Of a stretch of DNA of 64,000 nucleotides, positions 18,783 through 27,318 are shown piece by piece. The notes beneath the pieces were generated by a model, which was given only the letters and a program-made list of their open reading frames with translations, did not search any database and was not told the origin of the DNA. Source of the DNA: JAAYJR01 sp964611525 (GTDB taxonomy: Bacteria > Bacteroidota > Bacteroidia > Bacteroidales > Prolixibacteraceae); NCBI GenBank assembly GCA_964611525.1, contig CAZTAL010000131.1, forward strand, positions 32,941 to 96,940. Direction: 5' to 3'. The first letter of the stretch is position 1. Each line of letters opens with the position of its first letter. The translations under genes and the position numbers were made by a program.

Positions 18783-19895
18783 TTAATGATTTTCTGCAAC
18801 AGCCATTCCAAAATAGATAGCTGAAAGCAGAGTAAAAACATATGCCTGAATGAAAGAAACCAAAACATCCAGTAACACAATAAAAACTGAAAAAATTACT
18901 GATATAGGACTGACTCCATATCCGGCAGCGGGTCCCATTATACTATCGAATATAAAGATTAAACTTATAAATACTGCGACTACCATATGTCCTGCCAGCA
19001 TATTGGCAAAAAGACGAATCATAAGGACAAACGGCTTGGTGAATACACCCGCAAGCTCGACAATGGGCATAAGCGGTATAGGAAATTTGAGCCACCATGG
19101 TACATCAGGATTAAAAATCTCTTTCCAGTAATGCTTGTTACCTTTAATACTGGTAATTAAAAAAGTAAAGAATGCCAAAACCATTGTGACTGCAATATTT
19201 CCCGTTACATTGGCACCAATAATCGGGACCAATCCGATAAGATTATTAAATAATATGAAAAAAAAGAGAGTCAGAAGAGAAGGCATAAACTGTTCATATT
19301 TTTCTTCGCCAATTGTAGACTTGGCAATTTCATCGCGAATAAAAATTATCACAGGTTCTAGTAAATTTTGCATACCCGAAGGTGCCTTTCCCCTGTTTTT
19401 CTTTGCCATATCTACAGCCATGAATACAATGATAAATAAAATAATAACCGAAATAATGCTTCCAGCTATAGCTCTGGTGATAGATATATCAATTGGTCTT
19501 CCCAGTTCCCTGCCCGTTTCGTCCAGCTCAACGATCTTTCCCTTATAAACTTCACCTTCGGAAATACGAAATCCACGGTAATCCTGATGTCCATGATTAA
19601 ATTTCGAAGACATGAAAAGATAAAATCTTTGTCCGTTATGTAGTTCAGGTTTATTACTATAAAGTATCACCGGAAGAGGCAAAGTGATATGTAATTCATC
19701 AAAAGTGGCAATATGCCAATAATAAGCATCCAAAACATGATCAAATATAAATTCTCCCGCATCAAACTTATCTTCCTTTCCGGTTTTCTGTTCCAGAAGA
19801 TTATCGTGTGCCATTTCCGCTTGGGCTACTCCATTAGTAATCCCGAAAAAAGCTATGAAAAGTATTAAAAGCATTCTTCTTGCTATAACTGACAT
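18783..19895 (-). CDS. atpB: ATP synthase Fo a subunit
   Basis: Stator channel subunit. 370 residues from ATG 19895; an ATG at 19949 would add 18 residues ahead of what looks like a signal peptide (RRMLLILFIAFFGITNGVAQ), so the shorter start is preferred. After the signal comes a ~120-residue periplasmic extension, then the membrane core with NLLEPVIIFIRDEIA, FNNLIGLVPIIGANVTGN and the essential arginine in IRLFANMLAGH. The large N-terminal extension is common in Bacteroidota a subunits and explains the extra length over the ~270 residues seen in E. coli. Confidence 0.95.
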   Translation of the reverse strand: MSVIARRMLLILFIAFFGITNGVAQAEMAHDNLLEQKTGKEDKFDAGEFIFDHVLDAYYWHIATFDELHITLPLPVILYSNKPELHNGQRFYLFMSSKFNHGHQDYRGFRISEGEVYKGKIVELDETGRELGRPIDISITRAIAGSIISVIILFIIVFMAVDMAKKNRGKAPSGMQNLLEPVIIFIRDEIAKSTIGEEKYEQFMPSLLTLFFFILFNNLIGLVPIIGANVTGNIAVTMVLAFFTFLITSIKGNKHYWKEIFNPDVPWWLKFPIPLMPIVELAGVFTKPFVLMIRLFANMLAGHMVVAVFISLIFIFDSIMGPAAGYGVSPISVIFSVFIVLLDVLVSFIQAYVFTLLSAIYFGMAVAENH

Positions 19896-20047
19896 AATTC
19901 TAGTCTGTTTTTCAAGCCCGTACAAAATTAAAAGATTTTTCAAAGTCAAACAGTTAAATATACCTTTTATTCAATAAGGATGTTTCAAAAGAAGCTAACT
20001 TTCTGGCGAAGAGTATATTAATTAGGTTAAAACAGAAGTAACAATAA

Positions 20048-20437
20048 CTATTTATTTTTATTCCGGGTTATCCGGGACAAATCTGTAACTTCAATAAAAC
20101 TAAAAACAAGGTATATAATCACAATAGAAACCACAAAAACTGCGATATTACCTGAATTAGTTGCCAGATAAACAATAGTGACCCCGGTATAAACCAACAA
20201 TCTGAACATTGAAATCAGCATACCATATCTTACAAACTTCTGAAAATTATTTTTTGCCAGTCTTAATTGATAAGCATGAAGTAAAACAGTTACCAGAACA
20301 AAAAATACAAGTATATATGGCAATATTGGAAGATAATGTTCAGGAGTTATAAAATTAAAAACCACCCAGCCCAAAAAAAATAATACTATTGCAGCTATAA
20401 AAATTTTAAAAACAAAACGTTTTAAATCACTATTCAT
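20048..20437 (-). CDS. Small four-helix membrane protein of the ATP synthase operon (AtpI-like position)
   Basis: 129 residues, strongly hydrophobic, with four predicted membrane helices (about 10-28, 36-54, 70-90 and 98-116) and a basic C-terminus. Sequence alone does not place it in a named family for me. Its position, upstream of atpB and overlapping the AtpZ-like gene by four bases (ATGA), is where AtpI-type assembly factors are found. A role in Fo assembly or ion supply is inference from context. Confidence 0.75.
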   Translation of the reverse strand: MNSDLKRFVFKIFIAAIVLFFLGWVVFNFITPEHYLPILPYILVFFVLVTVLLHAYQLRLAKNNFQKFVRYGMLISMFRLLVYTGVTIVYLATNSGNIAVFVVSIVIIYLVFSFIEVTDLSRITRNKNK

Positions 20438-20655
20438 TTTTTTAGTAAATTTCTCAACGCATAAATGATGGATACAATAACTGAGAACACCATTAAACCG
20501 AATGTAAAACCTTTAAATTCATTATCCATCCATTGGTCAATCTTATATCCCAAAAATGTCCCAAAACCTATGATAGCCATCATTTCAAAGCCAAGGCTGG
20601 AATACCGGATAAAAGTATCAAATCTTTTTTTATTCTTTTGATTTTGAGATTTCAT
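20434..20655 (-). CDS. AtpZ/AtpI-type protein
   Basis: 73 residues from ATG 20655; the longer frame to 20730 runs through the bactofilin gene and would add an unlikely N-terminus. Two membrane helices carry the family pattern YSSLGFEMMAIIGFGTFLGYKID, with the G-x-x-x-G-Y-x-x-D string typical of AtpZ/AtpI (F0F1 ATPase subunit, putative). Relatives assist ring assembly or magnesium/calcium supply. It overlaps the bactofilin 3' end by 26 bases and the next gene by four. Confidence 0.82.
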   Translation of the reverse strand: MKSQNQKNKKRFDTFIRYSSLGFEMMAIIGFGTFLGYKIDQWMDNEFKGFTFGLMVFSVIVSIIYALRNLLKK

Positions 20656-21022
20656 CTTTCTCTTTCGACTCTCCCATTGAACAAGTACCTGTGAAGAGTG
20701 AGCCTGGTTCAACAGAAAGCTTTCCGGCAATTACATCACCATAAATTCTTGCTGATGCTTTCATTGTCAATAATTCCGAAGCTATTATTTTCCCTTTGAT
20801 ATAACCGGATACTTCGATATTGCTGCATCTAATCTCACCCTCCAGTTTACCATTAGGTCCTATAACTATACGGCCTTTAGTATCAATATTGCCATTGAGT
20901 TCCCCATCGATCCTTACATCACCACTAGAATTTATATCCCCTTTAATTAATGTTTTTTCGCTTATAATATTTATTGCCTCGCCCTGGAATTCACCAGAAG
21001 GTTTTGATGATTGCTTTGCCAT
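20630..21022 (-). CDS. Bactofilin (polymer-forming cytoskeletal protein)
   Basis: 130 residues. The central beta-helix of bactofilins is visible as regular turns: TLIKGDINSSGDVRIDGELNGNI, then GRIVIGPNGKLEGEI, IEVSGYIKGKI, and ARIYGDVIAGKLSVEPG. Flanking tails are short, polar and proline/lysine-rich. Such proteins form nucleotide-free filaments that organise cell shape or polar enzymes. It is the first gene of the minus-strand run leading into atpB, and its 3' end overlaps the AtpZ-like gene. Confidence 0.9.
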   Translation of the reverse strand: MAKQSSKPSGEFQGEAINIISEKTLIKGDINSSGDVRIDGELNGNIDTKGRIVIGPNGKLEGEIRCSNIEVSGYIKGKIIASELLTMKASARIYGDVIAGKLSVEPGSLFTGTCSMGESKEKDEISKSKE

Positions 21023-21368
21023 GTTAAAACTTTATTTATTAATAAACTAGTTATACAATAATATTAAAACCATAAATCACTATTTGTGGTTGAAAATACA
21101 AATTTTTATATCACCCTGCAACCTCAAAACCAAATTTTTGAATAATTAGTCTCTCATCATTGGGCAATACAGCCCCAAGAAAAATAATTTAAGAAAAAGA
21201 AGTTACATAAGAGTATTTTTCAATAAAGTAAAGAGTCTGGATTAGAAAGTTCGCTGAGAGCCCTGCAAATCTGAGTTTACTATTCGTAAATGACCATTTT
21301 TAGGATGAAATCAGATGACTTTCTATACGGACTCGTATAGAATAAAAAAACCAAGTTAGTTAACATGG
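21023..21368. other. Intergenic region between rpmF and the bactofilin gene
   Basis: 346 bases without a gene. The promoter of the bactofilin-atp operon should lie near 21030-21120; a partial CAAATTTTTA (minus TAAAAATTTG) near 21100 is off consensus. The inverted repeat at 21321-21342 is listed separately. A CTGAGAGCCC string near 21254 is not a riboswitch as far as I can judge. Confidence 0.5.
21321..21342. repeat. Perfect inverted repeat TTCTATACG-GACT-CGTATAGAA
   Basis: Nine pairs with a four-base loop. It lies 27 bases beyond the stop codon of rpmF on the minus strand and is a plausible transcript 3'-end hairpin for the DUF177-rpmF unit. A run of seven A precedes rather than follows it, so it is not a standard intrinsic terminator. 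Confidence 0.5.
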
Positions 21369-21554
21369 TCATACTGCTATTTCTTTTTCTATCACCTGTC
21401 TGCCCCTGTAATATCCACATTCAGGGCATATATGATGGTACTTAACCGTTGCCCCGCAATTTGAACAAACAGTAAGTGTAGGAAGCGAAGCTTTATAATG
21501 TGTACGCCTTTTGTTCCTTCTCGTTTTCGATATTTTACTTTTTGGATGTGCCAT
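21369..21554 (-). CDS. rpmF: 50S ribosomal protein L32
   Basis: 61 residues, normal length. The N-terminus MAHPKSKISKTRRNKRR matches L32, and four cysteines (CSNCG, CPECG) form a zinc ribbon, so this is the zinc-containing form rather than the zinc-free paralogue used under zinc limitation. It follows the DUF177 gene by nine bases, the conserved yceD-rpmF arrangement. Confidence 0.97.
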   Translation of the reverse strand: MAHPKSKISKTRRNKRRTHYKASLPTLTVCSNCGATVKYHHICPECGYYRGRQVIEKEIAV

Positions 21555-21563
21555 AATATTTTA

Positions 21564-22097
21564 TTAATTATTATTTCTAATATTTTTCAATACTGCCCAA
21601 CGAGGGTCAGGTTCATGTATTCCATTACCATGATAAGAATATTTTTCAATTTCTCTGATCATATCTTTATTACAACCTGATTCTCCGTTCTCATCCTCCT
21701 GATGTATATGTTTCAAAGGAATACTTATAATAATAAACTCATAGATCAATTGGCCAAGGTTAATACAGTGTTCATCAAATAAAACCCACATAATTTTATC
21801 ATCATTGAGATTATCATCCTTGCCAAATTTTACATAAACCTCATCTTCATGAATCAGATACTGCTGATATTTTTCAAGACAACGGTCACAGACAAGTTCA
21901 ACCCACCCTTTAATATAAAAATTCAATTTTAAAAATGTGCTTCGTTTTTCAAGTATAACTTTAGCTGTTAAGCTGCCTTTACTCACCAATCCCTGTTCAA
22001 AATGCTTAAAGAACTCATCCTCAATCTCATATTCGAACTTATGAAAGCCCTCTTTAAGGCCTTTAAACTCTAAATCATATTTCGTTATCCAGCCCAT
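21564..22097 (-). CDS. DUF177 (YceD) family protein
   Basis: 177 residues. The conserved ELVCDRCLE motif (about 82-90) is characteristic of DUF177, whose members in plants and bacteria are linked to 23S rRNA accumulation. The second half has VLFDEHCINLGQLIYEFIIISIPLKH, the usual DUF177 C-terminal pattern. It is co-transcribed with rpmF, the most common gene partner. A consensus -7 box lies 18-25 bases upstream. Confidence 0.9.
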   Translation of the reverse strand: MGWITKYDLEFKGLKEGFHKFEYEIEDEFFKHFEQGLVSKGSLTAKVILEKRSTFLKLNFYIKGWVELVCDRCLEKYQQYLIHEDEVYVKFGKDDNLNDDKIMWVLFDEHCINLGQLIYEFIIISIPLKHIHQEDENGESGCNKDMIREIEKYSYHGNGIHEPDPRWAVLKNIRNNN

Positions 22098-22114
22098 ACT
22101 CCGAAAAAGTTTTG

Positions 22115-22122
22115 CAAAATTA
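22115..22122 (-). promoter_or_regulatory. Promoter -7 box for the DUF177-rpmF unit
   Basis: Minus-strand TAATTTTG, a full match to TAnnTTTG, 18-25 bases upstream of the DUF177 start. The expected -33 TTTG is not clear; a TTG lies at 22138-22140, closer than usual. Confidence 0.5.
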
Positions 22123-22427
22123 TAAATTTTTCAGAAACAATAGAATAAATATCAGAATTTTCCATTTTATCAAACGGATCATATCGCCAAATCACCACCA
22201 ATTATTAGAGAATCATTAAGAAAAATCAAAAAACCAATAAAAATCTATAGTAAATTATGCTGAGGGGGCTGTTTTTTACCTTCAAATTAATCATTTACGA
22301 ATAAAAACTCATCATTCCCGGGTTTCACAAAAATCATTCTTACAATTCATTCAGGCGGCTATTTTCCAGCAAACTTTTTTAAAAAATACACTGAACTGAT
22401 AGACAAAAATTATTGACTTATTAATTA
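22123..22427. other. Intergenic region between the DUF177 and panD genes
   Basis: About 300 bases that hold no open frame of note. I see no convincing terminator for panD and no strong repeat. Confidence 0.5.
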
Positions 22428-22781
22428 TTACTCAATCAGTTTGTTGTTTTCCTCATCAGGAAAAATTATGGCAGGTTTAAAATTTTTTGCTTCTTCAAAA
22501 TCCATTAATGCATAAGAAATAATTATCACTATATCGCCCACAGATGCTTTCCGGGCTGCCGGACCATTCAAACAAATTATACCTGATCCCCGTTCACCCT
22601 TTATAACATAAGTTTCAAGGCGTTCACCATTATTTATATTTAATACCTGTACCTTTTCATTTTCAATTAAATTGGCAGCATTCATAAGATCTTCATCAAT
22701 TGTAATACTACCTATATAGCTTAAATTAGCTTCTGTAACAGCTACCTTATGTATTTTTGATTTACAAATCTGAATCTGCAT
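22428..22781 (-). CDS. panD: Aspartate 1-decarboxylase precursor
   Basis: Makes beta-alanine from aspartate for pantothenate. 117 residues. The proenzyme cuts itself between Gly24 and Ser25 (YIGSITID, 22-29) to give the pyruvoyl cofactor. Arg54 (GERLETYVI region), the Y58-like tyrosine in ETYVI, and the NGPAAR string (about 72-77) are in place. Ten bases after panC, so both beta-alanine-consuming and -producing steps are co-transcribed. Confidence 0.97.
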   Translation of the reverse strand: MQIQICKSKIHKVAVTEANLSYIGSITIDEDLMNAANLIENEKVQVLNINNGERLETYVIKGERGSGIICLNGPAARKASVGDIVIIISYALMDFEEAKNFKPAIIFPDEENNKLIE

Positions 22782-22791
22782 AATAAAATTT

Positions 22792-23631
22792 TTAATTCAA
22801 AATTAAATTATCAATTAACCTTACCTTACCACAATAAACAGCAATACAAGCCACTTTTATACCTTTATCTTCCCAACTTTTAATAGGTTGAAGGCTGTCA
22901 TAATCGACGATTTCAAAATATTCGACATTTAAAAATGGATTCTTATTGATGTTATTAACAACCCAATCAGTAATATCCTTTACGGATTTTTTCCCTTTTT
23001 GGTTATTAACTTCTGTTAATGTTTTATAAATTAATGCCGCATTTTCATGCTCTTCAGGAGAAAGCAATTCATTACGGGAACTCAATGCGAGCCCGTTTTT
23101 TTCACGTACAATAGGGCATCCTACAATTTCAACCGGTAAATCCAGCATGTCTACTAATTTATTAATTATAAAAAATTGCTGAAAATCTTTAAGCCCAAAA
23201 TAAGCTTTGTCAGGTTCAACAATTTCAAAAAGTATGCTGACGACTTGAGCCACACCATTAAAATGCCCTTTACGATATTTACCTTCCATGACTTTCCCTG
23301 CTACTCCAAAATCAAATACTCTCTCATCCGGCCTGGGATATATTTCTTTCTCCGCAGGTACAAAAACAATATGGCAGCCACTGGCCTCAAGCAGTTCCAG
23401 ATCCGTATCGAGATTTCGGGGATAAGTTCTTAAATCATCAGGATCATTAAATTGTGTAGGATTAACAAAAATGCTCACGACCACTATACTATTCTCTGTA
23501 ATGGCTTTCCTTACCAATGATAAATGTCCCTCATGCAAAGCCCCCATTGTCGGAACAAAACCAATGCTTTTTCCCTTTCTGAACTCTGCAAGTTTATTAC
23601 GTAATCCTGATCTGGTTTCAAAAAAAAACAT
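22792..23631 (-). CDS. panC: Pantoate-beta-alanine ligase (pantothenate synthetase)
   Basis: 279 residues, normal length. Joins pantoate and beta-alanine with ATP. The ATP-site motifs are visible: VPTMGALHEGHLSL (about 26-39, with the HEGH variant of HIGH), FGLKDFQQ (about 147-154) and KNGLALSSRN (about 178-187, the KMSKS equivalent). It is the first gene of panC-panD and is divergent from the GT5-like gene, an arrangement common in Bacteroidales. Confidence 0.97.
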   Translation of the reverse strand: MFFFETRSGLRNKLAEFRKGKSIGFVPTMGALHEGHLSLVRKAITENSIVVVSIFVNPTQFNDPDDLRTYPRNLDTDLELLEASGCHIVFVPAEKEIYPRPDERVFDFGVAGKVMEGKYRKGHFNGVAQVVSILFEIVEPDKAYFGLKDFQQFFIINKLVDMLDLPVEIVGCPIVREKNGLALSSRNELLSPEEHENAALIYKTLTEVNNQKGKKSVKDITDWVVNNINKNPFLNVEYFEIVDYDSLQPIKSWEDKGIKVACIAVYCGKVRLIDNLILN

Positions 23632-23728
23632 TACGTTTTATATTTCAAACCACAAAGTAAATAAATTATATGTTTATTTTATCAGAATACCTTATTACAT
23701 TATAAAAATGTCAAAGAGATTACATAGA

Positions 23729-23760
23729 ATTGAATATTAGTGATATTTTTATTACCTTTG
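23729..23760 (+). promoter_or_regulatory. Promoter of the GT5-like gene
   Basis: The -7 box TACCTTTG (23753-23760) matches TAnnTTTG. ATTG at 23729-23732 sits 20 bases upstream in the -33 position. Transcription should begin about 23767, giving a leader of roughly 24 bases. Confidence 0.6.
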
Positions 23761-23790
23761 CAAATTGTTATAAACCGCGCTTAAAGGTCA

Positions 23791-24594
23791 ATGGAAAAGA
23801 AAAAAATTCTTTACGTCTCTCAGGAAATTACACCATATCTACCTGAAAGTGAGATGTCGGAAATATCCCGTTATCTTCCTCAGGGAGTTCAGGAAAAGGG
23901 AAGGGAAATCCGCACATTTATGCCCCGCTACGGATGTGTAAATGAAAGACGTAATCAATTACACGAAGTAATACGCCTCTCGGGTATGAACTTGGTTATT
24001 AACGACACAGACCATCCTCTTATAATTAAAGTGGCCTCAATTCAATCTGCCCGCATGCAGGTATATTTTATAGATAATGAAGATTATTTTCACCGGAAAC
24101 ACATAATTACAAATTCAAAAGGAGAAGAATTTCCCGACAATGACGAAAGGGCACTTTTTTTTGCAAGGGGGGTGCTGGAAACAGTTATCAAACTAAGGTG
24201 GGCTCCTGACTTAATCCATTGTCACGGCTGGATGACTGCACTTATTCCTCTTTTCATCAAGAAGTATTATTACAATGATCCGCTCTTCGAACAATCTAAA
24301 GTTGTATATTCAGTTTATAAGGATGATTTTAAAAATCCGTTAAATACAAAATTAAAAACCAAAATTCTTCTGGATAATATGGTTACTGAGGATGTGCCTT
24401 TCATGGAAAGTCCCACCTACATAAACATCACCAAGTTGGCTATCCATTATTCAGATGCTATTATAAAAGGAGCAGAAAAAATAAATCCTGAAGTGGAAAA
24501 ATACATTAATTCCTCGGAGAAACCTTTTCTTGATTATCAATCAAAAGATACATACATAGAGGCCTATGACAATTTTTACAAAAAAATTTGGTAG
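23791..24594 (+). CDS. Glycogen/starch synthase N-terminal-domain protein (GT5-like, probably non-catalytic)
   Basis: 267 residues, about half of a GlgA synthase: only the N-terminal Rossmann half is present and no ADP-glucose-binding C-terminal half follows. The alignment-defining strings are YVSQEITPYL (start), FMPRYGCVNERRNQLHEV, NDERALFFARGVLE and PDLIHCHGWMTALIPLF. Where GlgA has the ADP-glucose-contacting KTGG, this protein has LPESEM, so catalysis is unlikely. The gene lies divergent to panC and upstream of a DUF4270 lipoprotein gene, a grouping conserved in Bacteroidales. Its role is unknown. Confidence 0.82.
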   Translation: MEKKKILYVSQEITPYLPESEMSEISRYLPQGVQEKGREIRTFMPRYGCVNERRNQLHEVIRLSGMNLVINDTDHPLIIKVASIQSARMQVYFIDNEDYFHRKHIITNSKGEEFPDNDERALFFARGVLETVIKLRWAPDLIHCHGWMTALIPLFIKKYYYNDPLFEQSKVVYSVYKDDFKNPLNTKLKTKILLDNMVTEDVPFMESPTYINITKLAIHYSDAIIKGAEKINPEVEKYINSSEKPFLDYQSKDTYIEAYDNFYKKIW

Positions 24595-24648
24595 CCTACA
24601 TATGTTAAAAGATCAAATTTTATTGTAAAAAATCCAAATTAAAAGTCA

Positions 24649-24684
24649 TTTGCTAAATAGCCTTAATGATTTTTTATACGTTTG
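24649..24684 (+). promoter_or_regulatory. Promoter of the DUF4270 gene
   Basis: TACGTTTG (24677-24684) matches the -7 consensus; TTTG at 24649-24652 is 24 bases upstream, slightly beyond the usual spacing. It lies about 50 bases ahead of the ATG, so the lipoprotein gene can be transcribed apart from the GT5-like gene. Confidence 0.5.
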
Positions 24685-24733
24685 TAATAATTTTAAAAAT
24701 CAGCAATAATTAATAATAAGCAGTAAACAGCGA

Positions 24734-26110
24734 ATGAAAGTGAAAAGAAATTTAATTTTAAAATACAAATCATTTTTATTAATAAGCTCAGCCCTTGCAT
24801 TCTTTACCGGTTGCAATGAACCTAATGATCTCGGTATGGAACTATTACCATCCACTGATTTAATAGAGATCAAAAATATAGTAGAAAAAAACAGTATATC
24901 TTCTTATACTTACTCTGAAGATTCAATAAGAACTGACGAGGCAAACAAAAGCTTACTGGGCAATTTAACCGATCCTGTTTTCGGCAATACAACAATCGAC
25001 TTTGCAACCCAATTCAGACTCCTATCTTCCCCTGAGTTTGGAACTAATCCCGTAGCCGATTCAGTTAAATTATATCTATACTACCGCAATATGTATGGAG
25101 ATACAACAACTCTGCAAAGACTAAAAATATATGAACTGAACCAGGATTTGATTGTTGATACCACCAATACCAGCGGAGAAACCTCAGATTATCCATACTA
25201 TCAGAATGTCAATTTGAAATCAATGGCATCTACCATCCAAATTGGAGAATTCGAGTTTGTTCCTGAAGTGGAACAAGATTCTGCTTCAGGAGACACACTT
25301 TACCAACTATTAGGAATACCTCTTGATATTTCCCTTGGAGATAAACTAGTCAGTGCAGATTCAATGCAAACAGAGAATAATGAAATATTCCTCGATTTTT
25401 TTAAAGGACTATATATAGAAGTTGAAAAAGATGCGAGTGACGGTGGAGCTATTCTTGCACTTGAAGCTGCTTCAAATGATGATTTTCAGGGATCTGCATT
25501 ACTGGTGTATTATAACAATGATGAAAATAAAAACGAAGAAGAGCCGGATACATTATTCCATCCATATGTAATTACCCAGTTCAGTGCACGTGTCAATTCA
25601 TTTAACCACGACTATTCCGAAACAAAATTTATATCAAATTTAAATCAGGAATCAGAAGAAGATTCCCTGATCTATATACAACCGACTGGCGGCTTAAAAT
25701 CAAAAATATATATCGACAATCTTTCACTATGGAAAGATTCTGCAAATACCGCAATAAATAAAGCTGAACTCATTTTTCAGGTTGATACTATAACTTCCGA
25801 AGTAGATAAATATCCCCCTCCCGACCAACTTATTTTTAGTTTTATTGATGAAAACGGGAATGAATATTTACCGGCAGATTATGCTTTCAATCCCTCATTT
25901 TACGGGGGCGCATTAAATACTGACGATTATACGTACCGGTTTAACATTACCCAGCATGTGCAACAAATAATAGAGGGCAAGATTGAAAATTATGGATTTT
26001 TCCTGTCAACCGCCCGTAAGAACAGTACTTCCAAAAGGGTAGTCATTAAAGGTAGCCAAAGCAATACAGGTATTCAGCTTATAGTTACATACTCAAAATT
26101 TTTACAATAA
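24734..26110 (+). CDS. DUF4270 family lipoprotein
   Basis: 458 residues. Lipoprotein signal with lipobox FFTGC (Cys about 27), followed by the DUF4270 start NEPNDLGMELLPS. The body is beta-rich with repeated strand patterns. The C-terminus (INITQHVQQIIEGKIENYGFFLS) matches the family's last strands. Members are surface or outer-membrane lipoproteins of Bacteroidota with no established function. It has its own promoter and a 139-base gap from the gene upstream. Confidence 0.85.
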   Translation: MKVKRNLILKYKSFLLISSALAFFTGCNEPNDLGMELLPSTDLIEIKNIVEKNSISSYTYSEDSIRTDEANKSLLGNLTDPVFGNTTIDFATQFRLLSSPEFGTNPVADSVKLYLYYRNMYGDTTTLQRLKIYELNQDLIVDTTNTSGETSDYPYYQNVNLKSMASTIQIGEFEFVPEVEQDSASGDTLYQLLGIPLDISLGDKLVSADSMQTENNEIFLDFFKGLYIEVEKDASDGGAILALEAASNDDFQGSALLVYYNNDENKNEEEPDTLFHPYVITQFSARVNSFNHDYSETKFISNLNQESEEDSLIYIQPTGGLKSKIYIDNLSLWKDSANTAINKAELIFQVDTITSEVDKYPPPDQLIFSFIDENGNEYLPADYAFNPSFYGGALNTDDYTYRFNITQHVQQIIEGKIENYGFFLSTARKNSTSKRVVIKGSQSNTGIQLIVTYSKFLQ

Positions 26111-26193
26111 ACGCTCAAAACACAATTTTAGCTGACATGTTATCGGATTATATTGGGATCTAAACAATATAAGGGGATTAAAATTTTATACAC

Positions 26194-27204
26194 GTGAAGA
26201 TTGGAAATTTGACATTGGATGGAACTCCTCTTTTTCTTGCACCCATGGAAGACGTAACATATGAATCCTTTCGTTGGATGTGCAAAAAATATGGAGCTGA
26301 TGTTGTTTACACTGAATTTATTTCTTCAGAAGGATTGGTACGTAATAACAACAAGACAAAACAAAAGATGGTTTTATCTGGAATCGAGCGTCCCGCAGCT
26401 ATCCAGATATATGGTCATAATATAAACTCAATGGTTCATGCAGCACAGGTAGCGGAAGAATCCCTGCCCGATTTTATCGACCTGAATTTTGGCTGCCCCA
26501 TAAAAAAAATCATACGTAATGGCTCCGGAGCAGCTTTGCTTAAAGATCTAAAAAAAATGCAACAAATGGCTACTGAGGTTGTAAAGGCCGTCAAAATTCC
26601 TGTAACTGCAAAAACGCGCCTGGGCTGGAGTGAAAATGATAAACCCATCTTGGAAGCTGCCTTACGATTACAGGATGCTGGCATTACTGTACTAGCTATT
26701 CACGGACGGACACGGCAACAACTATATAATGGTAAGGCTGACTGGACTCTTATAGGAAAAGTAAAAAACCATCCGGAAATAAAAATACCAATCATTGGCA
26801 ACGGAGACATTACAAGTGGGGAAAAAGCAAAAAAACTTTTAGCACAAACCGGAGTAGATGGTCTGATGATAGGCAGACCCGCTATCGGTCGTCCGTGGAT
26901 ATTCAAAGAAATCAAACACTATCTGCTGACCGGTAATACATTACCGCCACCTACAGTTAAAGAAATTGTAGAAAATGCTAAAACTCAGATTAAGCTTACC
27001 TTAAAATGGAAAGATAATGAACGGATAACTATACTATTAATGCGTCGCCATTTTTCCAAATATTTTCTGGGTTTGCCTGGTTTCCGCACAATGAAAATCA
27101 AGTTGCTCCGCGCTGAAAGTATCAGGGAAATTAATGAAATCCTCAATGAGATAGTTAAAAAATACGGAAATATGTCACCAGACTATTCTGTTGCAGAAAA
27201 ATAA
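26194..27204 (+). CDS. dus: tRNA-dihydrouridine synthase (DusB/NifR3 type)
   Basis: 336 residues, FMN-dependent reductase that makes dihydrouridine in tRNA D-loops. Key strings: LAPMEDVTYESFRWMCKKYG, DLNFGCPIKKI (the catalytic cysteine of NxGCP), GAALLKDLKKM, KTRLGW, IHGRTRQQLYNGKADW and NGDITSGEKA. The GTG at 26194 is used, since no ATG lies between it and the previous gene in this frame. The C-terminal helical domain (about 245-336) is intact. Convergent with the TPR gene 114 bases later. Confidence 0.92.
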   Translation: MKIGNLTLDGTPLFLAPMEDVTYESFRWMCKKYGADVVYTEFISSEGLVRNNNKTKQKMVLSGIERPAAIQIYGHNINSMVHAAQVAEESLPDFIDLNFGCPIKKIIRNGSGAALLKDLKKMQQMATEVVKAVKIPVTAKTRLGWSENDKPILEAALRLQDAGITVLAIHGRTRQQLYNGKADWTLIGKVKNHPEIKIPIIGNGDITSGEKAKKLLAQTGVDGLMIGRPAIGRPWIFKEIKHYLLTGNTLPPPTVKEIVENAKTQIKLTLKWKDNERITILLMRRHFSKYFLGLPGFRTMKIKLLRAESIREINEILNEIVKKYGNMSPDYSVAEK

Positions 27205-27318
27205 TTTTATACTCATCTATAAACCTGAAAATTTGGTTAAAAATATTAACTGATAGAACTTGCTAAAGCCTGAAAATACCAAAACTAACCAACGAAGCAA
27301 GAGTTAAAAATTCAATTT

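Noticed and set aside
21240..21300. CTGAGAGCCCTGC string resembling part of a TPP riboswitch
   Set aside because: The other conserved TPP segments are missing, and the flanking genes (rpmF, bactofilin) are not thiamine genes.
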